DNA of 64,000 bases, taken from IMG/VR virus record IMGVR_UViG_3300021197_001752, positions 62,001 through 126,000 of that record. One strand, written 5' to 3'. The notes beneath the pieces were generated by a model that was given only the letters and a program-made list of their open reading frames with translations, made no database searches and was not told the origin of the DNA. Shown here one piece after another: positions 1-7,708 of the stretch (positions are counted from its first letter, which is position 1; each line of letters opens with the position of its first letter). The translations under genes and the position numbers were made by a program. The stretch comes from a virus.

Positions 1-1054
1 ATTTAGTATGATCAAAATTTCTATTATCTTCATGATCGTTAATCCATAACCATATTTCTTTTGGTGGGATACTTTGATTCCTGATAGCTTCTATTTGCTT
101 CTCTAGGTTATAAGGTCTACGATAAGAATTGAGAATCACAGTAATATCCGAACCGATTTCAGTATTTGTTTTTTTCATGATCTCATCGGTTGCAAACGTT
201 TTTTCTATTATATTTAACGTGTTGTCTAGTGATCCTTTGATTTTCTTTATTATACTATCTCTTGTACCGTTAACAAACCAATCTTCACTTGCAACTCCCA
301 ATAACTTTGGATTTGTTATTATTTCACACCCAGCTAGTTTAGCTTCTACTACTGTTCGACAAAAGGTTTCTAATACAGCAGGAAAGAATACAAATTTTTC
401 ATATTGTGATAGAACCTTAAGAAGTTCCACGGGATTAGGAGCGTCAACCAAATCATACTCAATATTATTTTTTCTACAATATGATTCTGCTACAGCTTGA
501 TTTTTAGTTGGGTTACTAGATCTCAATATCGCCGCTGGTTTTGTCTTTATAATCTCTAGGTTTTCTGCCGCCTTAATAAAGTCTTCACTCCAGATAGAGC
601 ACTCAAGATTATGTGGCGTAGAGTCTTTTATATTTCTTGCTAGTACATCACGGTGAATTTTGCTTTGGCATAAAACGGTTGCACAGAGATATAAACCTTC
701 ACCATTTAAGTATGAATCGTCTGGGACTGTAAAATTTTCATACTTAGACGGATCTCTTCCTGAAATATACTTGTGATCGTGCTCATAAATGATATACTTA
801 TAATCAGGGTTAGCAGTGGTCAAATCACGTAACATTAATTTACAAGAGGTAGACATGAGCAAATGATTACCAATTATAACACGTTGGTCATCCAATACAG
901 CATGTTGAAAGTCTTCATCTGTTAGGTTTTCAGATTTCATCTTCCTAACAAAATGTCCTCTATCCTTCAATCCCTGACATACTAGATCATTAACTAGTTC
1001 ACCGCCACCAGGGACCTCATCAGCAAAGACATCTGCTATAAAAATAAACTTCAT
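1..1054 (-). CDS. Two-domain glycosyltransferase, C-terminus cut by window edge
   Basis: An open frame starts at the ATG at 1054 and stays open to base 1, about 351 codons. It opens MKFIFIADVFADEVPGGGEL, the Rossmann start with a glycine-rich loop seen in GT-B (GT4-type) glycosyltransferases. Near residue 230 it has PAVLETFCRTVVEAKLAG, resembling the GT4 E-x7-E nucleotide-sugar region. After about residue 305 a second start-like segment, DITVILNSYRRP followed by IRNQSIPPKEIWLW, matches the beginning of a GT2 (GT-A) domain. The gene may therefore encode a GT-B plus GT-A fusion. It overlaps the preceding glycosyltransferase by one base (TAATG). Substrate unknown; it may decorate phage or host surface glycans. 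Class fairly sure, fusion likely. Confidence 0.75.
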   Translation of the reverse strand, partial: MKFIFIADVFADEVPGGGELVNDLVCQGLKDRGHFVRKMKSENLTDEDFQHAVLDDQRVIIGNHLLMSTSCKLMLRDLTTANPDYKYIIYEHDHKYISGRDPSKYENFTVPDDSYLNGEGLYLCATVLCQSKIHRDVLARNIKDSTPHNLECSIWSEDFIKAAENLEIIKTKPAAILRSSNPTKNQAVAESYCRKNNIEYDLVDAPNPVELLKVLSQYEKFVFFPAVLETFCRTVVEAKLAGCEIITNPKLLGVASEDWFVNGTRDSIIKKIKGSLDNTLNIIEKTFATDEIMKKTNTEIGSDITVILNSYRRPYNLEKQIEAIRNQSIPPKEIWLWINDHEDNRNFDHTK

Positions 1055-2307
1055 TATAGCGTGCCAACTTGATTTATATCTGACTGCCATTCTTTACTAG
1101 TGTCAGGGCTGACCTTTAGAACTGCATCAACTACCTGCTTTTGGATAATATCTTCTGAGTGTGTCTCAAATAAGCTATCCTTTAGAGCCATTGCTGTGTT
1201 CTTCTTGGCTTTATGATTTTCATAAAGCTTTCTCATAGTAGACTTTGATTTGTGTTCTTTTGGATAACACCACTGACTATCCTTTTCAAGGACGTTTTCC
1301 CAAACAGCTTCTTCTTGGATAGGTGCTATATCATAGCCAATCTTTTCAAACATGGTTTGTCGGCTAACTTTACCATTACTCTTATTTTTATTGATACACA
1401 AAAAGTCCATATGACCTGACCAACCTGGCGCAGCGATTGGCATACCACTATATGCCGCCTCAAATAACGGAAGACCATACCCTTCACCATGTGTTGTAGT
1501 AACATATGCTTTGATCTTAGGGTGTAAGTAGATCCCGTGTATCTCTTCCTCGGTCATGTTACCATGCAATAAATGCACGCCGCATTTCTTATCTGGGAAT
1601 GGTTGCAAGATCTGCTTAATCATATCTGTACACACCATCCTGTCAGATAAACAGTTTTTGGCTTTATTTGTTTTTACCACTAAACCAATTTCTTCATCAT
1701 GGAATTCTTCAACAAACCATTTGATCAAGGCAGACAAATTCTTCCTCGGACCCCATTGAGAAATAGTGAGAAAGTTGAAGTCATGAGGCAGGTCGATTTT
1801 ATCTGATAAATCTTCTGGTTCTGTATACTTCACAGGGTAATTAATAATCTTTGTATCAGTGTTATATTTGAGGGGTACAACTTGACCGTTAGGTAAATTT
1901 ACCTGTACGTCGTTTCTCATAAAGCCATCGAGAGCATGTTTCGATGTTACTATCATTAAGTCCATCTCGTTTGCAAATTGAATCCAGCCAGGTGAAACTC
2001 GATCGGATTCAATACCTGCTGTGACACCAATATTCTTGGTTGCATACTTTTTAAACTCAGGTGGTATTGTAACTTGAATAGACAAATCGAATGGACCGTT
2101 GAACTGCTGCTTTTTCTTGGCTAAGAAGTCATAATATTTTCTTCTATGGTCGAAGTCAGTAATCCATGGAGTATTACCCCAGTTGATAGGCTCAAGATAT
2201 AAATCAAATAGTTCTGGCCTAGTAGACAATGCATCCACTATCATTCTAGCATGTTCGCCATAACCACTTCTCGTCAGTACTGGTGCTCTAACAAATACTT
2301 TTTTCAC
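1054..2307 (-). CDS. Family 4-like glycosyltransferase
   Basis: This 417-residue protein would transfer a sugar from a nucleotide-activated donor. Its N-terminus (VFVRAPVLTRSGYGEHAR) has the glycine-rich acceptor-side loop of GT-B enzymes. The C-terminal half carries TTTHGEGYGLPLFEAAYSG, the conserved E-x7-E donor-binding motif of GT4. The start is GTG at 2307, coupled through a GTGA overlap to the stop of the upstream glycosyltransferase gene. With its two neighbours it forms a three-gene glycosyltransferase operon. A phosphomannomutase gene at 44113-44889 may supply mannose-1-phosphate for such enzymes (inference). Acceptor and donor cannot be told from sequence. Confidence 0.85.
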   Translation of the reverse strand: MKKVFVRAPVLTRSGYGEHARMIVDALSTRPELFDLYLEPINWGNTPWITDFDHRRKYYDFLAKKKQQFNGPFDLSIQVTIPPEFKKYATKNIGVTAGIESDRVSPGWIQFANEMDLMIVTSKHALDGFMRNDVQVNLPNGQVVPLKYNTDTKIINYPVKYTEPEDLSDKIDLPHDFNFLTISQWGPRKNLSALIKWFVEEFHDEEIGLVVKTNKAKNCLSDRMVCTDMIKQILQPFPDKKCGVHLLHGNMTEEEIHGIYLHPKIKAYVTTTHGEGYGLPLFEAAYSGMPIAAPGWSGHMDFLCINKNKSNGKVSRQTMFEKIGYDIAPIQEEAVWENVLEKDSQWCYPKEHKSKSTMRKLYENHKAKKNTAMALKDSLFETHSEDIIQKQVVDAVLKVSPDTSKEWQSDINQVGTL

Positions 2308-3560
2308 AGGTCTATAACCTCCCAGGCTTTATATCCTTTTCTTGTGTCCCACGAACCATGCCTTTCATGTACATCCAACAAAAGGTCAACCCATCGTTTT
2401 TGGAACTTATCAAATCCATAATTATTTTTCACATGTGCTGCACCCTTTTTACCCATCTCATGGCGCTCTTCAGGGGTCATATTATACATTTTCTCAAGTG
2501 CATCTACAAAATCATCTTTACTTACTCTATCCTCATAGATCCAAGGAACTTGAGGTGATCCAATAACAGCTTTGGACGCTGGTTCAATACCGACGCCGAA
2601 CCACTCCTTACCATCTGTAACTTGCTCTTGTAAGCCGCCTGTCATGTTGACTATGATAGGTGTCTCACAGGACAAAGCCTCTAGTGTCCCCAAGCCGAAA
2701 CCCTCAGCATCAGATATATTGACTACAACATCTGACATATTATAAATGGTTGACAAATGCTCGGATGCAACCTTTTGTGTCGAAAACATAACCTGACCTT
2801 GATCAAGACCAAGGTGACCTGCTAGTACATCTAGTGGCTGACCATGTTGATCTCTTAGGTCTGTGTGCATTACTAGCACTGCTTTATCGTGCCCGATACG
2901 ATCACAGAAGTCTTTCCACCAAAACAATAGCGTCCCGCTCTGCTTTCTTCTAGCATTTCTATTAACCCAGCCCACTATAAACTTATCTTTAGCCTTTGGG
3001 TTGTTGCCTTTCACTGTCTGAATTTGTTCTTCTGTCAGTCTCTTAAAAATATTCTCATCTACAGCATGTGGGATATAATGCTCCTCAACATCTGGTGCTA
3101 CATTTTGGACGATATCACTGGTTACTTTTGAGATAGAAGCTATTACATCTGTAGATTCATACCACCTCTTATTGAAGGTTGGATATGGTTTATTATCCCA
3201 AACATGGTAATATACCATAGGTACCAATGGGCGGACCTCATCTTCCATTTCCCATAACCAGCCATAAAAGCGTGGATCTGTCATGAAATAAATCATATCG
3301 ATTTTTTCGTTATGTAGAATACTTCTAATATAATCAGGAGTACCATAACCATCTACTGGGATGATAACCCAATCATCGCCATATTTATCTGTTTTAGTAG
3401 GTTCATAATTATTATGCTTTACGGCACCGCCGAGGGATAATACTTGAAACTTGCCAGAGTCCAGTAATCCCTCAATGACATATTTCGTCTGTGTACCTAC
3501 TCCTGATGGTAAAAGCGGATGATCGCTTAAAGTCAGTATTTTAATTTTCTTATCTGCCAA
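2304..3560 (-). CDS. Family 4-like glycosyltransferase
   Basis: 418 residues with GT-B layout. The N-terminal SDHPLLPSGVGTQTKYVIEG is the glycine-rich loop near the active site. The C-terminal ISDAEGFGLGTLEALSCETP is the GT4 donor-site E-x7-E motif. The start is TTG at 3560, preceded by AGGAGG nine bases upstream, which makes this weak start codon credible. It is the first gene of the three-gene glycosyltransferase run and ends in a GTGA overlap with the next. It is only about 20% like its neighbour by eye, so the two are not recent duplicates. Possible roles are fibre glycosylation, host O-antigen alteration or DNA glucosylation; the sequence does not choose between them. Confidence 0.85.
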   Translation of the reverse strand: MADKKIKILTLSDHPLLPSGVGTQTKYVIEGLLDSGKFQVLSLGGAVKHNNYEPTKTDKYGDDWVIIPVDGYGTPDYIRSILHNEKIDMIYFMTDPRFYGWLWEMEDEVRPLVPMVYYHVWDNKPYPTFNKRWYESTDVIASISKVTSDIVQNVAPDVEEHYIPHAVDENIFKRLTEEQIQTVKGNNPKAKDKFIVGWVNRNARRKQSGTLLFWWKDFCDRIGHDKAVLVMHTDLRDQHGQPLDVLAGHLGLDQGQVMFSTQKVASEHLSTIYNMSDVVVNISDAEGFGLGTLEALSCETPIIVNMTGGLQEQVTDGKEWFGVGIEPASKAVIGSPQVPWIYEDRVSKDDFVDALEKMYNMTPEERHEMGKKGAAHVKNNYGFDKFQKRWVDLLLDVHERHGSWDTRKGYKAWEVIDL

Positions 3561-3573
3561 GTTTTATTCCCTC

Positions 3574-4404
3574 CTATGGACAATACTCTGTATTGTGAAA
3601 CGTGCAGCTTCCAAACCTTTTTTGACAGTTTGTGCAATTCAGTTTATTTTTGATATAGTTCCCTTTGTCTATATTATAGATTGCTTTTTTCAAAGTGTTA
3701 AGGGCATTTTCTATTCTTTTAGGCCCAGTGGTAACTCTAACAAATTCCACCTTTTTGCCAGCCTTAGCAGTTCTCTTGAGCAATACAAAGTATGTTTCCA
3801 CATCTTTCATATCTACCTCATATTTCTGTGAATAAAAATACTTGTAAAATGCTAGCTGGTATGCAAGTGTGGAGTCTGATTTCTTCTTACTGTTCCAACC
3901 CCATGAAGTTGTCTTCCAGTCAATCAGATATATTTTTTCATCGTGCTTGTTATATACTACCAGATCAATAAAGCCTTTAAACTTCTTCTTGGTATCAAAA
4001 TAGTTTACATCTTCGTATAGTTTCTCTTCGGCTGCCAGGACTTCCCAACCTACACCATAGTCTCCAAACCTTTCAGTCAGGGCAGAGTATACTTCTTTTA
4101 CAATCTCTGTGCCCTGTTCTAACCAGGCTTTGATATCAAAATCCGTTAGGATGCGTCTCTTTTCTACTTCTGGTAAACTTTTTATCTCTTTCTTGAGGAT
4201 TGATTGAAAGTTTGCAATCATCTCATCGATGTTACCTACCTTCTTCTTTGTAATATCCACTTCGATTGTTTCATGAAGTGCTTTACCAAAGGCTGTATAT
4301 ATGTTGCCCTCAAAGCCCTTAAGCTTATCAATGTGTACTAACTTATGATAGTAAGGACAGATGGACCAGTCCTTCCACTCCGAATAAGAAATATGTTTTT
4401 TCAA
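3574..4404 (-). CDS. Cas4/RecB-like PD-(D/E)XK exonuclease with probable Fe-S cluster
   Basis: 276 residues. The order of motifs is that of the RecB/Cas4 nuclease family: a Cys at residue 17 (SICPYYH), GKALHE near 42, the metal-binding Asp in GFIDLVVY, the catalytic DWKT in IYLIDWKTTSW, and QLAFYKYFY as the QxxxY motif. The C-terminal NCTNCQKRFGSCTFH cluster plus the N-terminal Cys would hold a 4Fe-4S cluster as in Cas4 and AddB. In phages such nucleases usually process DNA ends in recombination or replication. The start is TTG at 4404 immediately after the previous stop, so translation is probably coupled. No CRISPR array is present. Confident on fold, not on role. Confidence 0.8.
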   Translation of the reverse strand: MKKHISYSEWKDWSICPYYHKLVHIDKLKGFEGNIYTAFGKALHETIEVDITKKKVGNIDEMIANFQSILKKEIKSLPEVEKRRILTDFDIKAWLEQGTEIVKEVYSALTERFGDYGVGWEVLAAEEKLYEDVNYFDTKKKFKGFIDLVVYNKHDEKIYLIDWKTTSWGWNSKKKSDSTLAYQLAFYKYFYSQKYEVDMKDVETYFVLLKRTAKAGKKVEFVRVTTGPKRIENALNTLKKAIYNIDKGNYIKNKLNCTNCQKRFGSCTFHNTEYCP

Positions 4405-5097
4405 TTATCTGCTTTCTTTTCTTGCTTCTAGATCAAGTTCTTCTAGTCTCTTATATAACACAGGACAGTCACGATGTAAAGTTTTATGATTGCCAAGATA
4501 ATATTGTTCAAAGCCAACTGCGAAGTATTCACGTAGTGACATTGCTTGATATGGTCTGATAAACATACCAGCAGTCATCATTTTAATCTTTTCTTTACCA
4601 ATCCTTTTATATAGAAATGTGTCAAACTCTGGATCATAAGCCACATCCTTGAAATCAAATTGTGTGTAATCATACCCATCGGCGGCGACTTCAAAACGTA
4701 GCTCCATTCGCTTCAGGTGAAATTCATCTCTGATTGCGTTATCGCCATATATAAAATCGTCATACAGAAATTCAGCATGGTGACCTATCTCGTGGATCAA
4801 ATCATCTAGCATGTCGGCATTGCTATCTTGTCGCTGTGCACTAACATATAAGATGTGATCATCTGACGAATACTTTGCGCTAATGTTTCTTTCCTCGAAC
4901 TCTTCTAGATCCAATACCTTGATACCATTAAGCTTCTTAAAATATGCACTTGGCACGGAGCCTTTGAGGGTGATTAGTACTTTAGATAGATTTATATCCT
5001 CTGGCATGTCTGAGGTGATTTCAATACCTACTTGGTTAATAGACATGTTTTCTCTGATAACGTTAGACGTTTTACGAATGTAACTTTCTGCGCTCAT
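4405..5097 (-). CDS. Zinc metallopeptidase-like protein (HEIGHH)
   Basis: 230 residues. DDLIHEIGHHAEF at about residues 102-114 is a zincin HExxH motif in a suitable helix. A downstream acidic cluster (RDEFHLKRMELRFEVAADGY) may give the third ligand. The rest is not recognisable. Proteins of this kind in phages may be virion-associated or inactive structural relatives. It starts with ATG and overlaps the PhoH gene stop by one base, so it belongs to the same operon as PhoH and the nuclease. No signal peptide is seen, so it should act in the cytoplasm or in the particle. Confidence 0.6.
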   Translation of the reverse strand: MSAESYIRKTSNVIRENMSINQVGIEITSDMPEDINLSKVLITLKGSVPSAYFKKLNGIKVLDLEEFEERNISAKYSSDDHILYVSAQRQDSNADMLDDLIHEIGHHAEFLYDDFIYGDNAIRDEFHLKRMELRFEVAADGYDYTQFDFKDVAYDPEFDTFLYKRIGKEKIKMMTAGMFIRPYQAMSLREYFAVGFEQYYLGNHKTLHRDCPVLYKRLEELDLEARKESR

Positions 5098-6398
5098 TAT
5101 AGTATTTCCGCTGCTATACCTGCTAGCCTGCTTCTTTCTCCTTTTTTCAAAGTAACGTGTCCTGCAATATTATAGTCCTTAAACTTCTCTACTGCGTGTG
5201 TCAGACCGTTGGATACTGAATCAACATAGGAATTATCTATTTGCTCTACATCTCCCGTCAACACCAATTTAGTACCATCTCCAACTCTTGTTATTATAGT
5301 CTTTAATTCATGAGATGTTAAATTTTGTGCTTCATCTACTATTATAAAGGCGTTGGCAATAGATCGACCACGGATGTATGTCATTGCTTCAATTTCTACT
5401 GTTCCTTGTTCCATCTGTTCTTCTAGAGCCATGCGATTACCAAATAAGTATTCTAGATTATCTTTCAGTGGGGCAATCCATGGCATCATCTTTTCTTCCA
5501 ACGTTCCTGGGAGAAAACCAATATCTCTTCCCATAGGCTGTACAGGCCTAGTAACGATCAATCGGTCATAACCACCATTAGCTGCTGTGCTGTTGAGAAC
5601 TTGTTCTAGCCCACACGCTGCTGCTATAAGAGTTTTACCTGTACCCGCTTTTCCCGTCAATGATATTATATCAATGTTTCTGTCAAAAAGCAAGTCCATT
5701 GCAAACTTTTGTTCAGTATTTCTTGGTGACATTCCCCAAATCCTTTTATAGGTATTGATTTTTTGTAAGGGGGTGTGCTCATCCATATATCTTGTTATCG
5801 CAGATTTACTTTCGTCGTCATGCGCTTTGAGAGTAACAAACTGATTGGGATATAATTTATATCCTTCTGGTGCCTCTACTTCACCCTGTTGATAAAACTT
5901 ATCAATAGTTTCTGGTGGTACTTCTATTGTCACCTTGCCGTTATATAATCTATCAACTGATTCCACCACTTGAGCAGGCTGGTAATCATATGCCGCTACT
6001 CCGAATGCATCACACTTAACACGCATGTTGACATCACGAGATACTACCGCTACCTCACGACCTTCCATCTTGAGCCTAAGAGCAGTACAAATTATTTTAT
6101 TATCTGAGTCATCAGGGTTCATACCAACTGGCATATACCTTGGGTCATATTGCGCAGCGAACACTTTACCTAAGTTCTCAGATATTTCCACTCCTACAAA
6201 TAAGCTGCCCTTAGCTCTGAGTGAATCTAAGATTCTGTTCATAGTTCTAGCATTTAGACCTGCATTATCTTGCCTATGCTTATGCTTATCTATTTCATCT
6301 AAGACTATGGTTGGGATTGCAATGTTGTGTTTGCCAAATGAATATAGGGCTTTCACATCGGTGAGATACACGTTGGTATCGATAACTATAGTTTTCAT
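5097..6398 (-). CDS. phoH: PIN domain-PhoH ATPase (PhoH2-like)
   Basis: 433 residues in two domains. Residues 1-145 are a PIN RNase domain with acidic residues D7 (VIDTNVYL), E35 (VLDEIDKH), D97-D99 (NPDDSDNK) and D122 (VVSRDVNM). From about 210 onward is a PhoH helicase-like ATPase with Walker A GKAGTGKT (249-256) and Walker B FIIVDEAQN. This architecture matches the bacterial PhoH2/YlaK family, an RNA helicase fused to an RNase; most phage PhoH proteins lack the PIN part. It starts at ATG 6398 with GAGG upstream and directly follows the tmRNA gene, with which it could share RNA-surveillance work (inference). Confidence 0.9.
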   Translation of the reverse strand: MKTIVIDTNVYLTDVKALYSFGKHNIAIPTIVLDEIDKHKHRQDNAGLNARTMNRILDSLRAKGSLFVGVEISENLGKVFAAQYDPRYMPVGMNPDDSDNKIICTALRLKMEGREVAVVSRDVNMRVKCDAFGVAAYDYQPAQVVESVDRLYNGKVTIEVPPETIDKFYQQGEVEAPEGYKLYPNQFVTLKAHDDESKSAITRYMDEHTPLQKINTYKRIWGMSPRNTEQKFAMDLLFDRNIDIISLTGKAGTGKTLIAAACGLEQVLNSTAANGGYDRLIVTRPVQPMGRDIGFLPGTLEEKMMPWIAPLKDNLEYLFGNRMALEEQMEQGTVEIEAMTYIRGRSIANAFIIVDEAQNLTSHELKTIITRVGDGTKLVLTGDVEQIDNSYVDSVSNGLTHAVEKFKDYNIAGHVTLKKGERSRLAGIAAEIL

Positions 6399-6430
6399 AT
6401 AAACCTCTTCTCGTTATAAGTAGTAATACA

Positions 6431-6455
6431 AAGACAAAAGCCGCCCGAAGGCGGC
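6431..6455 (-). terminator. Rho-independent terminator of tmRNA gene
   Basis: On the minus strand a GCCGCC-TTCG-GGCGGC hairpin with a stable UUCG tetraloop is followed by TTTTGTCTTTG. It begins one base after the tmRNA CCA end. Confidence 0.9.
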
Positions 6456-6780
6456 TGGTGGAGGTAGGGGGAATCGAACCCCCGTCTTGTCTAGTTCCAC
6501 AGAAAGGTCATTCACAAGGTTAGGTCTGTTTTTATCGTCAGACAGCCCACTTGACTAGATCATTTTATTATGGCTAAGATGATCAAAAGCACTTATAGGA
6601 CAAAAATACGGCTTTCTGTTTCTTGGCTGCCGTCGCCTCAAGTTAAGTCAGGTTATTAAGCTGCTAATGCTAGTTGAAAATCGTCGTTTGCGATTAAAAG
6701 TTTAAGCGTTTTTAGTGAGCCACGCTTCCCTCACCCTTGCACCTTTTCTACTTCCCCATCAGTCGATACCGTTTACCCCC
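6456..6780 (-). ncRNA. ssrA: tmRNA (one-piece)
   Basis: A complete 325-nt tmRNA. The 5' GGGGGTA and 3' TACCTCC form the acceptor stem, including the G3-U70 pair needed for alanylation. The 3' end carries a T-arm with TTCGATT and an encoded CCA. The resume codon GCA is at 6691 and the tag reading frame runs to TAA at 6656-6658, encoding ANDDFQLALAA. Its LAA end is the ClpXP recognition signal. tmRNA frees stalled ribosomes and marks the unfinished protein for proteolysis. A phage-coded ClpP-like protein lies at 52987-53739. The gene has its own promoter and terminator. Phage tmRNAs are known but uncommon. Confidence 0.95.
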
Positions 6781-6791
6781 ATCACATTAAT

Positions 6792-6820
6792 AGTATATAC
6801 TTAAATTTAAGTTTTGTAAA
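6792..6820 (-). promoter_or_regulatory. Sigma70-like promoter of tmRNA gene
   Basis: Minus strand TTTACA (6815-6820), 17-nt spacer, TATACT (6792-6797). The mature tmRNA 5' end is 12 nt beyond the -10 box, leaving a short leader for RNase P to remove. Confidence 0.7.
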
Positions 6821-6897
6821 GGCAATAAGCTTTTTTTATAAGTTTAAAGGCTAAGTAGGCTCATTATACCTGAGGCTGAAGAAGTGTTAAATTTATT

Positions 6898-7701
6898 TTA
6901 CGCTGGAGGTGGTTCTTCCTCTGGCTCTTCATCTTCTATCTCTTCGCCTTCGGAGTCATCGGCTGGGCTTGTTTCAGAATCTGCATCAGCTTTTTCTTTT
7001 TCGTATTCATCAGTTGTCTCTTCACCTGGGTCAACTGCTAGTGAATCTTCAAACTTGTCAAAATACAACATGAGGTTAGTCAGCAAGTACTCTCTGAAAA
7101 CTGATTTATCTTCAGCATCAGCTAGCATTTCATAGTGATCAACAATCTGCGTTTCAATTCTTTCAAAAGTTTTCTGTGCAAAGTTTCTTCCCGTAGCATC
7201 TTCGCCTGAGATTCCGAAATCATCCAGCACGTCTTCTTCAGCAGGCTCGATATCAATAAAGTCACCAGTAATCTGCTCACTTTCTTCATCGCTATCATCA
7301 CCATCAATTGACACTTGAACTTTTTCAAGAAGCTGTGTGAGGTCATATTCTATATTTTCATTTGCTGCTTCTTTGCTAGCATCAACAGGTACTAGGCTAT
7401 TTTTAGCGGCCGCTATAATATGGTTCCGAAAAGAGTTTCTTTGCTCAGTACTTGTTGTGAGCATCATATAAGAATCCTCTAAAATAGGAACAATCCTCTT
7501 CAGCAAATCAGCCAGTACATTGATACCAGTAGATCTAGTAGAGGTTTCATCTGTTTCTATTTCAGATAACAATTTCTGAACTATAGAACGGAATTTGTTC
7601 TCTTGCTCAGTTAGTCTATTTCTTTTTTCAATGAGTTTCTTACGAATATGCTTGCGTAATACTTGCTCACCAATTAATTTATTTCTGTCAACATAAGTCA
7701 T
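6898..7701 (-). CDS. Acidic helical protein, possible virion/prohead component
   Basis: 267 residues from the ATG at 7701 (MTYVDRNKLIGEQ). This start lies just after the upstream stop at 7709 and has GGAG upstream; the frame is open further upstream but there it only overlaps the neighbour. The N-terminal 40 residues are basic and helical (EQVLRKHIRKKLIEKR), the middle is helical, and the last 100 are strongly acidic (Asp/Glu/Pro). That layout resembles prohead core or scaffold-associated proteins, and the N-terminus faintly resembles the tag peptides found at 52-60 kb. No enzymatic motif is seen. The last gene before the tmRNA unit. Confidence 0.65.
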   Translation of the reverse strand: MTYVDRNKLIGEQVLRKHIRKKLIEKRNRLTEQENKFRSIVQKLLSEIETDETSTRSTGINVLADLLKRIVPILEDSYMMLTTSTEQRNSFRNHIIAAAKNSLVPVDASKEAANENIEYDLTQLLEKVQVSIDGDDSDEESEQITGDFIDIEPAEEDVLDDFGISGEDATGRNFAQKTFERIETQIVDHYEMLADAEDKSVFREYLLTNLMLYFDKFEDSLAVDPGEETTDEYEKEKADADSETSPADDSEGEEIEDEEPEEEPPPA

Positions 7702-7708
7702 ACTATAA

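Noticed and set aside
3574-4404. Cas4-like protein as a sign of a CRISPR system
   Set aside because: No repeat-spacer array or other cas gene in the window; Cas4-like nucleases are common in phages.
6884-7135. Ser-rich 83-codon plus-strand frame
   Set aside because: Antisense of the acidic C-terminus of the 6898-7701 gene.
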